Source of the DNA: Candidatus Leptovillus gracilis
Lineage (GTDB): Bacteria > Chloroflexota > Anaerolineae > Promineifilales > Promineifilaceae
Reading direction: 5' to 3'
NCBI GenBank assembly: GCA_016716065.1
Contig: JADJXA010000001.1
Span: 496,001 to 560,000 of the forward strand
Length of the DNA stretch: 64,000 bases
Made by a program: the position numbers and the translations under genes. The notes beneath the pieces were generated by a model. It was not told the DNA's origin. It made no database searches and saw only the letters and a program-made list of their open reading frames with translations. Shown piece by piece: positions 8,623 to 16,689 of the stretch; position 1 is the stretch's first letter, and the number at the start of each line of letters is the position of its first letter.

Positions 8623-9723
8623 TTAACGGATAGCCTGCTCCGTCGTCTTATCGAAGAGATAGACATTGTTCATGTCCATAACCAGGTCCACCGTATTACC
8701 CACCGTCACGTTCATCCGGGTATCCACCGTGGCGACCATGCTGTTTTTACCGGTATTGACATACAGGTGCAGCTCATGGCCTAACAACTCAACCAATTCG
8801 GCCGTCGCCTTAAACGGCGAAGCCACAATGCTGGGCGGGGCAAATTCGGGCGAATGTACATGTTCCGGCCGCATCCCCATCGTCACTTCCTTGCCGGCAT
8901 AGGATTGATAAATCGTTTTGCGGCTGTCGGGAATCTGCACCCGGAAATCGCCTGTGTCCAGAAATAGATGGCCTTCTTCCTGAATCACGGTAGCGTTAAA
9001 GAAGTTCATGCTGGGGCTGCCGATGAAACCGGCGACAAAAACGTTGTTGGGTTTGTTGTACAAATTACGCGGCGAATCAATTTGCTGCAAGATACCATCG
9101 GCCAACACGGCAATGCGGTCGCCCATGGTCATGGCCTCCACCTGATCGTGCGTCACGTAGATGAAGGTGGTTCCCAAACGCTTGTGCAGTTTGGTAATTT
9201 CAGCGCGGGCCGAAACGCGCAGTTTCGCATCCAGGTTAGACAACGGCTCGTCCATCAAGAACACCGATGGTTCACGGACGATGGCGCGGCCCACGGCCAC
9301 ACGTTGGCGCTGACCACCGGAAAGCGCCTTCGGTTTGCGGTCTAACAGCACACCCAGACCTAGAATGTCGGCCGCTTCTTTTACGCGACGGTCAATTTCC
9401 GCTTTGGGGGTTTTGCGCAGTTTCAAACCAAAAGCCATGTTGTCGTAAACACTCATATGGGGGTACAAGGCGTAGGATTGGAAGACCATGGCAATGTCGC
9501 GGTCTTTGGGCGGCACGTCGTTGACTACCCGGTCGCCAATCATGATCTCGCCTTCACTGATCTCTTCCAAACCGGCAAGCATCCGTAAGCTGGTGGATTT
9601 GCCACAACCCGAAGGACCGACAAAAACCACAAATTCTTTATCGGCAATGTCCATGTTCAAGTCATTAATGACAACAACATCTCCGAAACGCTTGTATACA
9701 CTTCTGTACGTTACACTCGCCAT
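8623..9723 (-). CDS. Sugar ABC transporter ATP-binding protein (UgpC/MsmX type)
   Basis: 366 residues, the usual length for CUT1 ATPases. Walker A 'GPSGCGKST', Q-loop 'MVFQSYALYPHMSVYDN', signature 'LSGGQRQRVAVGRAI', Walker B 'VFLMDEPLSNLD' and H-loop 'YVTHDQVEAM' are intact. A C-terminal TOBE/OB regulatory domain follows ('GMRPEHV'). AAGGAGAG stands 5 bases before the ATG. No permease is adjacent; shared MsmX-like ATPases commonly serve several permease sets, so it may energise the permeases at 40.2-42 kb, which lack an ATPase. Confidence 0.92.
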   Translation of the reverse strand: MASVTYRSVYKRFGDVVVINDLNMDIADKEFVVFVGPSGCGKSTSLRMLAGLEEISEGEIMIGDRVVNDVPPKDRDIAMVFQSYALYPHMSVYDNMAFGLKLRKTPKAEIDRRVKEAADILGLGVLLDRKPKALSGGQRQRVAVGRAIVREPSVFLMDEPLSNLDAKLRVSARAEITKLHKRLGTTFIYVTHDQVEAMTMGDRIAVLADGILQQIDSPRNLYNKPNNVFVAGFIGSPSMNFFNATVIQEEGHLFLDTGDFRVQIPDSRKTIYQSYAGKEVTMGMRPEHVHSPEFAPPSIVASPFKATAELVELLGHELHLYVNTGKNSMVATVDTRMNVTVGNTVDLVMDMNNVYLFDKTTEQAIR

Positions 9724-9860
9724 TTATCTCTCCTTACTATAACGTTTAGGCGTTGCGGGTCAACTGCGGCAAACTGCCTGACCTGAACACCCAGACCAAG
9801 AAATGGTGACAATGAGGTTGTGAAAGGAACCTTCCGATGACTCTTACAAAACTTATGGCA

Positions 9861-9889
9861 ACTATAGCCAGGGGTAGGGGGGATGTCAA
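9861..9889 (-). promoter_or_regulatory. Sigma70-type promoter for the ABC ATPase gene
   Basis: On the minus strand TTGACA (9884-9889) is separated by exactly 17 bases from TATAGT (9861-9866). Transcription would begin near 9853, giving a leader of about 130 bases before ATG 9723. Confidence 0.75.
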
Positions 9890-9921
9890 CAAACCACAAG
9901 AAACTGTCTAAATTCGTGGTG

Positions 9922-10305
9922 TTATGCGGTGGATGGTGGGATTCGGACACGCCGTTTGGCCGGTGGCGTGTAGAAACCATCAAGGATGGCAATCTCTAAG
10001 ATGCTGGGCGGCAGTGTGGCTGGCATGTGGGTGGCGTAGTCGTTAATCCAGTTGGCGACGCTTTGGTGGTTCACGCTGAGCAAGCGGCTGGTTTCGCGCA
10101 GGCTGAGACCTTCCAGATACAGGCGGAGCGCTTGCAGGCGCACTTCTTCATCGTAGCCTTGTTCTTTGGGCACAGGCGTATAGCGAACGCCGCAGCTGGC
10201 GCAGCGATAACGCTGGCTGCCGGCCGGTGTACGGCCGTCTCTCATCTGGCGCAGCTGGCTGTGGCAGTGCGGGCAGCAAATTTCCGGGGGCGCGGTTTCA
10301 TTCAT
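9922..10305 (-). CDS. Solo zinc-ribbon/HTH protein resembling IS1-type InsA
   Basis: 127 residues. Two CxxC pairs ('CPHCHSQL', 'RCASCGVRY') around a 'AGSQRY' segment form an InsA/IS1595-like zinc ribbon. It is followed by a helix-turn-helix ('LSLRETSRLLSVNHQSVANWIND'). No DDE/InsB catalytic part follows: the next DNA is the promoter of the ABC gene. It begins 4 bases after the kinase stop, so it appears co-transcribed with the kinase. It may be a transposase remnant or a domesticated DNA-binding protein. Confidence 0.65.
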   Translation of the reverse strand: MNETAPPEICCPHCHSQLRQMRDGRTPAGSQRYRCASCGVRYTPVPKEQGYDEEVRLQALRLYLEGLSLRETSRLLSVNHQSVANWINDYATHMPATLPPSILEIAILDGFYTPPAKRRVRIPPSTA

Positions 10306-10309
10306 GGGC

Positions 10310-10996
10310 TCAGAGGATGGTGATTAACACGGCCACAAAAAAGAGGGCCAGCACCAGAACGGGCGTTACCCAATGGCTCTCCAACGCGGCAAATAGAGAA
10401 GAGACGGCCGTCGGCGGCGTCTGGCCAGGGCGCGGCTGTTGGCCGGTAAGCACCCTGTAAAAAGCGTCTATGCTTTCCGGGCGCTGGTCGGGGTGCATCT
10501 CCAATGCCCACATCAACGCCTCAGACACGGGCAGGCTGATGGTCTCCTGGAGCAGATGGGGCGGCTGGAGCAGGCGCGGGTTGAGGAAGCGCGCTTTGGC
10601 GTCTGGCGGCGGCGTGTTGGTGATCAGGTGGTAGAAGGTTGCGCCCAGGGCGTAAACGTCGGTACGGGCGTCGGTGTGGCCGCCATCGCCGCCGTATTGT
10701 TCCAGCGGCGTGTACAGCGCTGTGCCGCGCCCCTGCACCACGGTGATGGTGCGGGCGTCGTCGGGGACCATGAGTTTTACCAGGCCAAAGTCTACCAGCT
10801 TGATACGGCCGTCAGGCGTCAGCTTGATGTTGGCCGGCTTAACATCGCGGTGCAAAATGGGCGGGTCCTGGCGGTGCAAGTAAGCCAGCGCGTCTACAAT
10901 TTGCTCGGCCCATTTCAGCACCAACTTCTCGGCCAATGGCGCGCCAGCCTCGTCCAACAGCTCCTTCAGGTCTTTGCCGGGCACAAAATCCATCAC
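10310..10996 (-). CDS. Ser/Thr protein kinase, C-terminal part (after frameshift)
   Basis: 228 residues holding the kinase C-lobe: catalytic loop 'HRDVKPANIKL' (near 49), 'DFGLVKL' (near 69), an activation segment rich in T ('GTALYTPLEQYGG') and 'DVYALGATFYHLITN'. A single membrane helix ends the protein ('VTPVLVLALFFVAVLITIL'), so the kinase would be tail-anchored. The N-lobe lies in the neighbouring frame at 10993-11277. Joined, they give about 325 residues, a compact Hanks-type kinase. It lies 4 bases upstream of the zinc-ribbon gene and divergent from an FHA-winged-helix gene. Confidence 0.8.
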   Translation of the reverse strand: MMDFVPGKDLKELLDEAGAPLAEKLVLKWAEQIVDALAYLHRQDPPILHRDVKPANIKLTPDGRIKLVDFGLVKLMVPDDARTITVVQGRGTALYTPLEQYGGDGGHTDARTDVYALGATFYHLITNTPPPDAKARFLNPRLLQPPHLLQETISLPVSEALMWALEMHPDQRPESIDAFYRVLTGQQPRPGQTPPTAVSSLFAALESHWVTPVLVLALFFVAVLITIL

Positions 10997-11277
10997 CAGA
11001 TAATCACGGCCGTCTTCCGAAAAAAATCAGATACCTTAGGCAGGTTGGGATGGTCTAGCTGCGCCAGAATACTGGCCTCTTGCAAAAACTGGCTCTGGGC
11101 CTGCTGCTGCAATTCCAATGAAAAGTTGGGGTCTGGCTCCACAACTTTCAGGGCGCACAATCGGCCAGGCAGGCGCAAATCCTCAGCGCGATAGACGCTG
11201 CCCATGCCCCCCTGCCCAACAATATTGGTTATCTTATAGCGTTCGCGTAGAATAGTGTTGCTTGTGTGTCGTATCAT
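10993..11277 (-). CDS. Ser/Thr protein kinase, N-terminal part (before frameshift)
   Basis: 94 residues with the glycine loop 'GQGGMGSVYRAEDL' (21-34) and the 'CALKVV' lysine (about 44). The frame ends soon after 'KVSDFF', where a run of seven T on the minus strand (11020-11026 as A on plus) reads GA-T-TTT-TTT-C. One more T, or a -1 slip, continues as 'SEDGRDYLVMDF' into the C-lobe. The in-frame layout U_UUU_UUU is a canonical -1 slippery heptamer, so either assembly error or real slippage is possible. Confidence 0.8.
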   Translation of the reverse strand: MIRHTSNTILRERYKITNIVGQGGMGSVYRAEDLRLPGRLCALKVVEPDPNFSLELQQQAQSQFLQEASILAQLDHPNLPKVSDFFRKTAVIIW

Positions 11278-11306
11278 CGAATTATGGTATTTCGTTATCT
11301 TGTTGT

Positions 11307-11315
11307 ATTATAACA
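11307..11315 (-). promoter_or_regulatory. Extended -10 promoter of the kinase gene
   Basis: Minus-strand TGTTATAAT, a consensus extended -10 box, sits about 30 bases upstream of the kinase ATG 11277. No strong -35 is seen. The FHA gene starts divergently from the same ~115-bp spacer. Confidence 0.6.
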
Positions 11316-11393
11316 TCTTGTGAATGAGCATGTAGAATCGTGACTTTTTCCAAGCAAACAGGCCTATCAGTAAGTGATCAAGGGGCGGAAATC

Positions 11394-12038
11394 ATGCAAG
11401 AACAACCTGTATTAATTGTGCGCGAAGGCGAACTGTTGGGGCAGCGTTGGACCATTGATACCGACGAGTTTGTCGTTGGGCGCGGCAGCGACAGCAACCT
11501 GGTACTCCCAGAGCGGCAGGTTAGCCGCTACCACATCAAAATTTTGCGGCAAAACGGCCGTTTCTTCCTGCAAGACTTGGGCAGCAAAAATGGCACCCAC
11601 CTCAATGGCGAACAGGTCAGCGGCACGGTCCCCATCCAGGACGGAGACGAAATTCAAATTGCTTTGTGCGTCAAAATGGTGTTTGTAGGCACAGACGCCA
11701 CCCTTCCCCTGACGTTTGATCCTCCTACCCGGCAAGGCGCGCTAACCATTGACGAATCGCAGCGTTCGGTCTACATTCGCGGCGAAATTTTATCGCCGCC
11801 GTTGTCGCTGGCCCAATTCCGCCTGCTCCAGCTTTTGTATGATGGGCATGGCGCTGTCAGCAGCCGCGAAGACATTATCGAGGTGGTCTGGCCGGGCACA
11901 GACGGCATTGGCGTATCTGAACAGGCCATAGACGCCCTGGTGCGCCGCCTGCGCGACCGTCTGACCGAAGTGGACGATTATAACTACATTGTGACGGTGC
12001 GCGGGCACGGCTTCCGGCTGGAAAACGCGCCGCATTAA
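11394..12038 (+). CDS. FHA domain - winged-helix DNA-binding regulator
   Basis: 214 residues from ATG 11394 (GGGGCGGAA upstream); a GTG at 11340 is possible but has no ribosome site. The N-terminal FHA domain shows 'FVVGRGSDSNLVLPERQVSR' and 'LQDLGSKNGTHLNG', the phosphothreonine-binding loops. The C-terminal half is an OmpR/EmbR-type winged helix ('LSLAQFRLLQLLYDGHG', 'VSEQAIDALVRRLRDRL', 'YIVTVRGHGFRLE'). EmbR of mycobacteria has both domains, in the reverse order. The divergent kinase is a natural candidate to create the phosphothreonine it reads. Confidence 0.88.
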   Translation: MQEQPVLIVREGELLGQRWTIDTDEFVVGRGSDSNLVLPERQVSRYHIKILRQNGRFFLQDLGSKNGTHLNGEQVSGTVPIQDGDEIQIALCVKMVFVGTDATLPLTFDPPTRQGALTIDESQRSVYIRGEILSPPLSLAQFRLLQLLYDGHGAVSSREDIIEVVWPGTDGIGVSEQAIDALVRRLRDRLTEVDDYNYIVTVRGHGFRLENAPH

Positions 12039-12039
12039 C

Positions 12040-12075
12040 AAAAAAGCGCCGCAAGCAGCTTGCGGCGCTTTTTTG
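12040..12075. terminator. Bidirectional terminator between convergent genes
   Basis: Stem AAGCGCCGCAAG / CTTGCGGCGCTT with A-run before and T-run after, between the stop codons at 12038 (+) and 12093 (-). Confidence 0.9.
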
Positions 12076-12092
12076 TTGCAAACGCTGTAGGC

Positions 12093-13430
12093 TTACAAGC
12101 GGGCGGCAATCATGGCTTTGATGGCTTCTACACGGCCGTTCAACTCATCTTGCCCCGTTTGCAGCACCTGTGTCTGTACCACGCCCAGCACTTCCAAAAT
12201 TTCCGGGGAAACCAGTTCCGGGTGCGCCTCTAAAATTTGCGCCCGCTCCAGGTCGCTGTCGGCTTCCAGCATCGTATTGAGCAGTTGAATCTCCGGCGGA
12301 ACCTGCCCTTCGGCTTCCTGAACAATGAGGCTGTGGACATCTTGCAGCGCCTGCACCAATTCCACCTGCCCCTGTTGGTCGGCCTGGGCGATGCGCGAGG
12401 CCAGGTAATACATGAAGGCGTCGTCGAAGCGGTCGAAATTGGCGCGCACGGCCGTTTCCAGGTCTGGCGCTTGCAGAATAGCCTCCAGCGTTTCGGCCGC
12501 CTGGGTCATCACCTGGCGCGTCTGCTGCTGAATCTGGTCATAAATTTGCAGCAGCCGCGCCCGCAGATCAGACAACTGCTTCGCGCCGGCCAGGTTGCCA
12601 CTCTTTTCTTCCTTCTCAATCTCCTCGGTGAACAGGCTAAAGAAATTGTAGCGCAGCGCCCCCTGCCCGGCGGCGACAATGGCGTCTACCAGGTCGTCTT
12701 CGTCCCGATTTGCCAGAACATGTTCCAGCAGCAGTTCCGCCGACAGGCCGCCTTGTTTCTTGGCTGCCTGGTTAAACTTGTGTACGGCGATCTGCTGTTT
12801 TTCCAACTTACGGCCGGCGGCCGTTTCGGTCATCAATTTGGCGCGCAAGTTACTCAGCTTCACCAGTTGACTGCTTTCATTCATCTGCGAGGCCGCTTCC
12901 ATGATGGATTGCAGCATCATCAGGAAAGTCTCGTCAATCAGCCCCATGTTCTCATGCAGCAAATAGTCGCGCACATCGCTGTCGGCAGTCGCCAGCTTGC
13001 GCAGCAGGTCCGACTGTTTACGCTGCCGGGCGATCATCTCTTTGGTAATGCCTTCGGTCTCCAGGATGTTCTCCATGAAGGTCTGCATACTCAGGACAGA
13101 CTGCGGCTGGAACATATAGGCGCGCCGCTGTTCCGGCGGGGTGCTTTCCACCACCTGGCGCACCAGCCGGCCGACCAACTGTTCGCGCTGCATGGCGTCC
13201 AGATTCATTTCCGGTGGCACAAAGGTCATAAACAGTTCATGGGCCGGATCGTGATACACCAGGGGCGTGCCAATCTGGCCGCTCGCGCCGCACTGCGGGC
13301 ATACGGCCAGGTTAAACTGGTTACTCAGAATATACTGCTTCAGTTCTGGTTGTTGTCCGACGTCAAGAAGCTGGTAGACCTCGGCCACATAGCGGGTCTG
13401 GCAGTTCGGACAGGTGATTTGAGTTTGCAT
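12093..13430 (-). CDS. CpXC domain-containing protein
   Basis: 445 residues from ATG 13430 (AACGGAG upstream); the longer frame to 13583 runs into the neighbouring gene. The N terminus has the CpXC signature 'CPNCQTRYVAEVYQLLDVG' followed by 'AVCPQCGASG', likely a zinc-binding fold. The rest is a long helical, Q/E-rich region with 'MQREQLVGRLVRQVVE' and several coiled-coil-like stretches. The function of CpXC proteins is unknown. It is downstream of the histidine kinase gene with a 64-base gap. Confidence 0.8.
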   Translation of the reverse strand: MQTQITCPNCQTRYVAEVYQLLDVGQQPELKQYILSNQFNLAVCPQCGASGQIGTPLVYHDPAHELFMTFVPPEMNLDAMQREQLVGRLVRQVVESTPPEQRRAYMFQPQSVLSMQTFMENILETEGITKEMIARQRKQSDLLRKLATADSDVRDYLLHENMGLIDETFLMMLQSIMEAASQMNESSQLVKLSNLRAKLMTETAAGRKLEKQQIAVHKFNQAAKKQGGLSAELLLEHVLANRDEDDLVDAIVAAGQGALRYNFFSLFTEEIEKEEKSGNLAGAKQLSDLRARLLQIYDQIQQQTRQVMTQAAETLEAILQAPDLETAVRANFDRFDDAFMYYLASRIAQADQQGQVELVQALQDVHSLIVQEAEGQVPPEIQLLNTMLEADSDLERAQILEAHPELVSPEILEVLGVVQTQVLQTGQDELNGRVEAIKAMIAARL

Positions 13431-13494
13431 AAAGTCTCCGTTAAAGAATGAATTACAAAGGGACAAAGGCACAAAGAGGCAAAAGAAAACGGGG

Positions 13495-15048
13495 TTATTG
13501 CTCTCTGGGCAGGGAAAAGGTAAAGGTCGTGCCGGGGCCGTCGTCGTTGGGGGCAAACCAGATACGGCCGTGATGCGCCTCAATAATCGCCCTGGTCAGG
13601 TACAATCCCAGGCCCGTGCCCTCGGTTTTACGGCTCAAGGCATTATCCAGACGGGAAAACTGCTGGAAAATACGGTGCTGCTGGTGTTCGGGGATGCCAA
13701 TGCCCTGGTCGCGCACGGCTACCGCCACATGGCTGTTATGCACAGTACCCTGAATGGTAATTTGCCCCCCATCGGGCGCATATTTGATGGCGTTGCTGAT
13801 GAGATTGTTAAACACCTGGGTCAGGCGACGTTCATCCCCCCAAATTGTGGGGAAATCCGGCGGAAAGTCAAGGAAAAAGAAATGTTTGGCCGTCTGGTTG
13901 CCGAATTTACGCACCACCGTCTCGGCGATTTTGGGCAGCAGCACTTCGTCGCTGACGGCCAGGCTAAACGTGCCCGCCTGCAAGCGCGATACTTCCAGCA
14001 AATTGTCTATCAGGTCGGTCAGGTTGTCTGCTTCTTCCTCAATCACATTCAGCGAATCATCCACAATTTCCCGCGACCAGTTGGCGTCCTGGCGGCGCAG
14101 GGTTCCGGCGTACCCTTTGATAATAGACACCGGCGTCTTGAGTTCGTGGCTGATAACCGAGATGAAAGTTTTTTGTAACTGCTCTTCCTCGCGGTAGCGG
14201 GTCAGGTCGCGCACGTTGGCGATGATGTCGGTCATACGGCCGTTACCATCCAAAAACGGCGCGTAGGTAATGCCCAGGCTGATCAAGCTGCCATCGGCCG
14301 CCTGATGCCGCTCGTGGTACGGCCGTCTAAAATCCCCTTCCACATACAATTGGACCGCACCCGGCGGCGGCCAACCATTGGCAATAGCCCGGTTCAGGTC
14401 GGTGTCGGTGCGCAGCCGCTCCCACTGCACCACAGCCTGGTGCGCCTGCCCAATGGCTTCTTCGGCCGACCAGCCCATCATATTGCTGAGGGCCTTGTTA
14501 AACACGGTGATGTGCAGCGATAAGCGCTGTTTCTCCTGGTTTACCTGTTGGTAGAGGCGGGCGTTGCGCACAGCAATGGCCGCCTGCTCGGCAAAGCTGC
14601 GCAGCAAATCGGCCACGTCTTCGGCAAAAAGGTAGTTGCTGGATTGGAAGACGTAAATGAGGCCAATGACCTCGCTGCGCGAGATCATGGGGATGCGGGT
14701 AACGGCCGTTAGTCCCAAATTTGCCTGCCGCGCAATCAGATTCAGCCGGGCTGTTAACTCTGGGATAGCCTTGTGTTCTTCGCCCTCCTGATAGGGCACG
14801 CCGCGAATTAGCGGGGCAAAATGGTCCACCAGATTGGCCGGAATGCCATACACGGCCGCCACCCGCAGCGTCTCGCTGTTGGGGTCAGACAGCACAATCA
14901 TGCCCGCCCGCCCCGATACAATTTCCACCGCCGCCTGCAAAATAATCCGCAGGACATCGGGCAGGTCCAATTCGGCCGTCAGCGCCCGGCTGATCGCCAG
15001 CAAATATTCCCGCTGCAAAATCCGTATGTCTACCAATGCTCTTGCCAT
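13495..15048 (-). CDS. Soluble sensor histidine kinase (GAF-PAS-HisKA-HATPase)
   Basis: 517 residues without membrane helices, so cytoplasmic sensing. A GAF domain covers about 20-170, a PAS domain about 180-285 ('FNKALSNMMGWSAEEAIG'), and the phosphoacceptor H-box is 'SVISHELKTPVS' near 300. The ATPase domain has N-box 'NNLISNAIKYAP', G1 'VRDQGIGIP' and G2 'GTGLGLYLTR'. No response regulator is adjacent; the nearest is at 63.1 kb. TGAGGGGAAAAT precedes the ATG. Confidence 0.92.
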   Translation of the reverse strand: MARALVDIRILQREYLLAISRALTAELDLPDVLRIILQAAVEIVSGRAGMIVLSDPNSETLRVAAVYGIPANLVDHFAPLIRGVPYQEGEEHKAIPELTARLNLIARQANLGLTAVTRIPMISRSEVIGLIYVFQSSNYLFAEDVADLLRSFAEQAAIAVRNARLYQQVNQEKQRLSLHITVFNKALSNMMGWSAEEAIGQAHQAVVQWERLRTDTDLNRAIANGWPPPGAVQLYVEGDFRRPYHERHQAADGSLISLGITYAPFLDGNGRMTDIIANVRDLTRYREEEQLQKTFISVISHELKTPVSIIKGYAGTLRRQDANWSREIVDDSLNVIEEEADNLTDLIDNLLEVSRLQAGTFSLAVSDEVLLPKIAETVVRKFGNQTAKHFFFLDFPPDFPTIWGDERRLTQVFNNLISNAIKYAPDGGQITIQGTVHNSHVAVAVRDQGIGIPEHQQHRIFQQFSRLDNALSRKTEGTGLGLYLTRAIIEAHHGRIWFAPNDDGPGTTFTFSLPREQ

Positions 15049-15110
15049 ATTTTCCCCTCAACAAACGAGAAAACATTGTAACATAGTTCCCTATTCCAAC
15101 AGTAACCCAT

Positions 15111-15142
15111 AAAAAAAGCCCAGGAAGTTTGGCCTGGGCTTT
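15111..15142 (-). terminator. Terminator after the triple-repeat protein gene
   Basis: Stem AAGCCCAGG / CCTGGGCTT with an 8-base loop, followed on the minus strand by seven T. It lies 20 bases past the stop codon of the gene at 15163. Confidence 0.85.
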
Positions 15143-15162
15143 CTGGTTATCGTGCTGCCAGC

Positions 15163-16194
15163 TTAATTGACGGTTGAGGGATCAATTCCGGCCGCTTTTA
15201 GCGCCTTGTTATAGGCGGACATCGCTTTGGAGTTGGCAATACGCGCCTTACGCACGTCATCGGGCGACATGCCTTCGGTGATTTCGATGAGATCAGGTTT
15301 GGGAATGCCGCTTAGAGCCGCCGGAGCGGGCGCTGCCGCCGCTGCCACCACCGGCGCGGCTTCCGGTTCCACCTCAGCCGCCGCGCCGACGTCTACGCCA
15401 GCCGCCTTTAACGCTTTGTTGTACGCCGCTTTGGCTTTGGAATTGGCGATACGCGCCTTGCGCACATCATCAGGCGACATGCTGTCGGTGATTTCGATCA
15501 TAACCGGTTCAGCGATGCCGGCCGCGGCCGCCGCGGAAGGCGCAGCGACTTTAGCCGCCACAGGCGCAGCCACGTCCGCTGCCACAGGCGCAGCCGTCCC
15601 GGTTTGTCCGGAGGCTTTAGCCGCTTTGGTCGCCGCCGATTTGGCCTTAGAATTAGCGATGCGCGCTTTGCGCTTGTCTTCGTCAGACATGCTGTCGGTG
15701 ATTTCGATGTAGGGATAATCTTTGCCGGGAACCAGTTCTACCGGACCGGCGACCGCCGCGGGGGCAGCCGCAGTGGGGGCCGCCGCGGCGGGGGCAGCCG
15801 CGCCGGCGGCCATGCCGGTGCGAACGCTGTCCCAGCCATGGACGTTGGCTATTTTAACGGCCGTTACCGGGTCTTCCTTCAATCCATCAAAAGCGGTTGG
15901 CTGCTTGCCACCCATCTCCTGGCGCAAATTGCCAATGCGCATATTCGCGCCGCGGGGGGTTGTCGCCGCCTGCCGGGCCGCCAACTGACGCGCTTCCTTC
16001 ATTTGGGCGTCGTAATCGCCTGTGACCGGAATTTTGTGCCCCATCGTTACAGCGGGGTTATAAGTCTTGGCCTGGTTTTGCGCCCCGGCTGTACTGGCAA
16101 CCACTGCCTTATCCAGGCGAGATACGGCCACCCCCAACAATGCGCCAACAACTAGCGTCAGCAAAATCACAACAACAGCGATAAGTACGATCAT
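15163..16194 (-). CDS. Membrane-anchored protein with three copies of an IEIT-KARIANSKAK module
   Basis: 343 residues. One N-terminal membrane helix (2-24) is followed by a soluble tail. Three copies of a ~40-residue module occur near 165-195, 230-265 and 300-340, each reading 'IEIT(D/E)xMSxDDxRKARIANSK' and, in two copies, ending 'YNKALKAAG'. Ala/Pro-rich flexible linkers separate them. The architecture resembles swinging-arm linkers of acyltransferases, but no lipoyl or catalytic domain is present, and I do not recognise the module. AGAGGGAAAAGAG precedes the ATG. The DNA has three sub-repeats accordingly. Confidence 0.75.
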   Translation of the reverse strand: MIVLIAVVVILLTLVVGALLGVAVSRLDKAVVASTAGAQNQAKTYNPAVTMGHKIPVTGDYDAQMKEARQLAARQAATTPRGANMRIGNLRQEMGGKQPTAFDGLKEDPVTAVKIANVHGWDSVRTGMAAGAAAPAAAAPTAAAPAAVAGPVELVPGKDYPYIEITDSMSDEDKRKARIANSKAKSAATKAAKASGQTGTAAPVAADVAAPVAAKVAAPSAAAAAGIAEPVMIEITDSMSPDDVRKARIANSKAKAAYNKALKAAGVDVGAAAEVEPEAAPVVAAAAAPAPAALSGIPKPDLIEITEGMSPDDVRKARIANSKAMSAYNKALKAAGIDPSTVN

Positions 16195-16361
16195 CTCTTT
16201 TCCCTCTTGTTCATAGCAGGCTTATGGCGACCATTATACAATTTGCGCCAAATTTCTCAAACCAAATTACCCACATCCACCATCCACATCTTGACGCCCA
16301 CATGAAGTTCTGTCACAATCAAATGAATGAACACGAACCGATTTGACTGGCAGCTGGCAAC

Positions 16362-16391
16362 AAAAAAGCCCGGTTATAGTAACCGGGCTTT
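16362..16391 (-). terminator. Terminator of tRNA-Leu
   Basis: Stem AAAGCCCGGTTA-type inverted repeat with T-run on the minus strand, starting 3 bases past the tRNA 3' end. Confidence 0.85.
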
Positions 16392-16393
16392 CA

Positions 16394-16477
<84 letters not shown>

Positions 16478-16562
16478 TGAGAGGTAGGCATTTTACCAAC
16501 TCGTCGCTAAAAGTCAATATCAATCTCCTAAATTTCCAGACGCCGCAGCCCATCGCACCACA

Positions 16563-16684
16563 GACTATTTTCAACGGAGACTTCATGAGTGGTCTAACCC
16601 ACCACCACGAATGAAAATCCACAGATTTCACAGATGGACACAGATTTCCTATCTGTGATATCTATGGACTATTTTCAACGGAGA
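16563..16684. repeat. 18-bp direct repeats flanking an inserted repeat patch
   Basis: GACTATTTTCAACGGAGA occurs at 16563-16580 and again at 16667-16684, the second copy supplying the ribosome site of the cNMP-binding gene. Between them lie a CATTCGTGG-family repeat (16581-16618, inverted) and a 'CACAGATTTCACAGATGG' tract. It looks like an insertion with duplication of the leader. Confidence 0.6.
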
Positions 16685-16689
16685 AACCC

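Noticed and set aside
9711..9992. 93-codon open frame overlapping the zinc-ribbon gene end and ABC promoter
   Set aside because: It covers a consensus promoter and is out of frame with the better-supported zinc-ribbon gene.
12679..13451. Plus-strand open frames opposite the CpXC gene
   Set aside because: Shadow frames rich in His/Gln; the minus-strand gene has zinc-knuckle motifs and a ribosome site.
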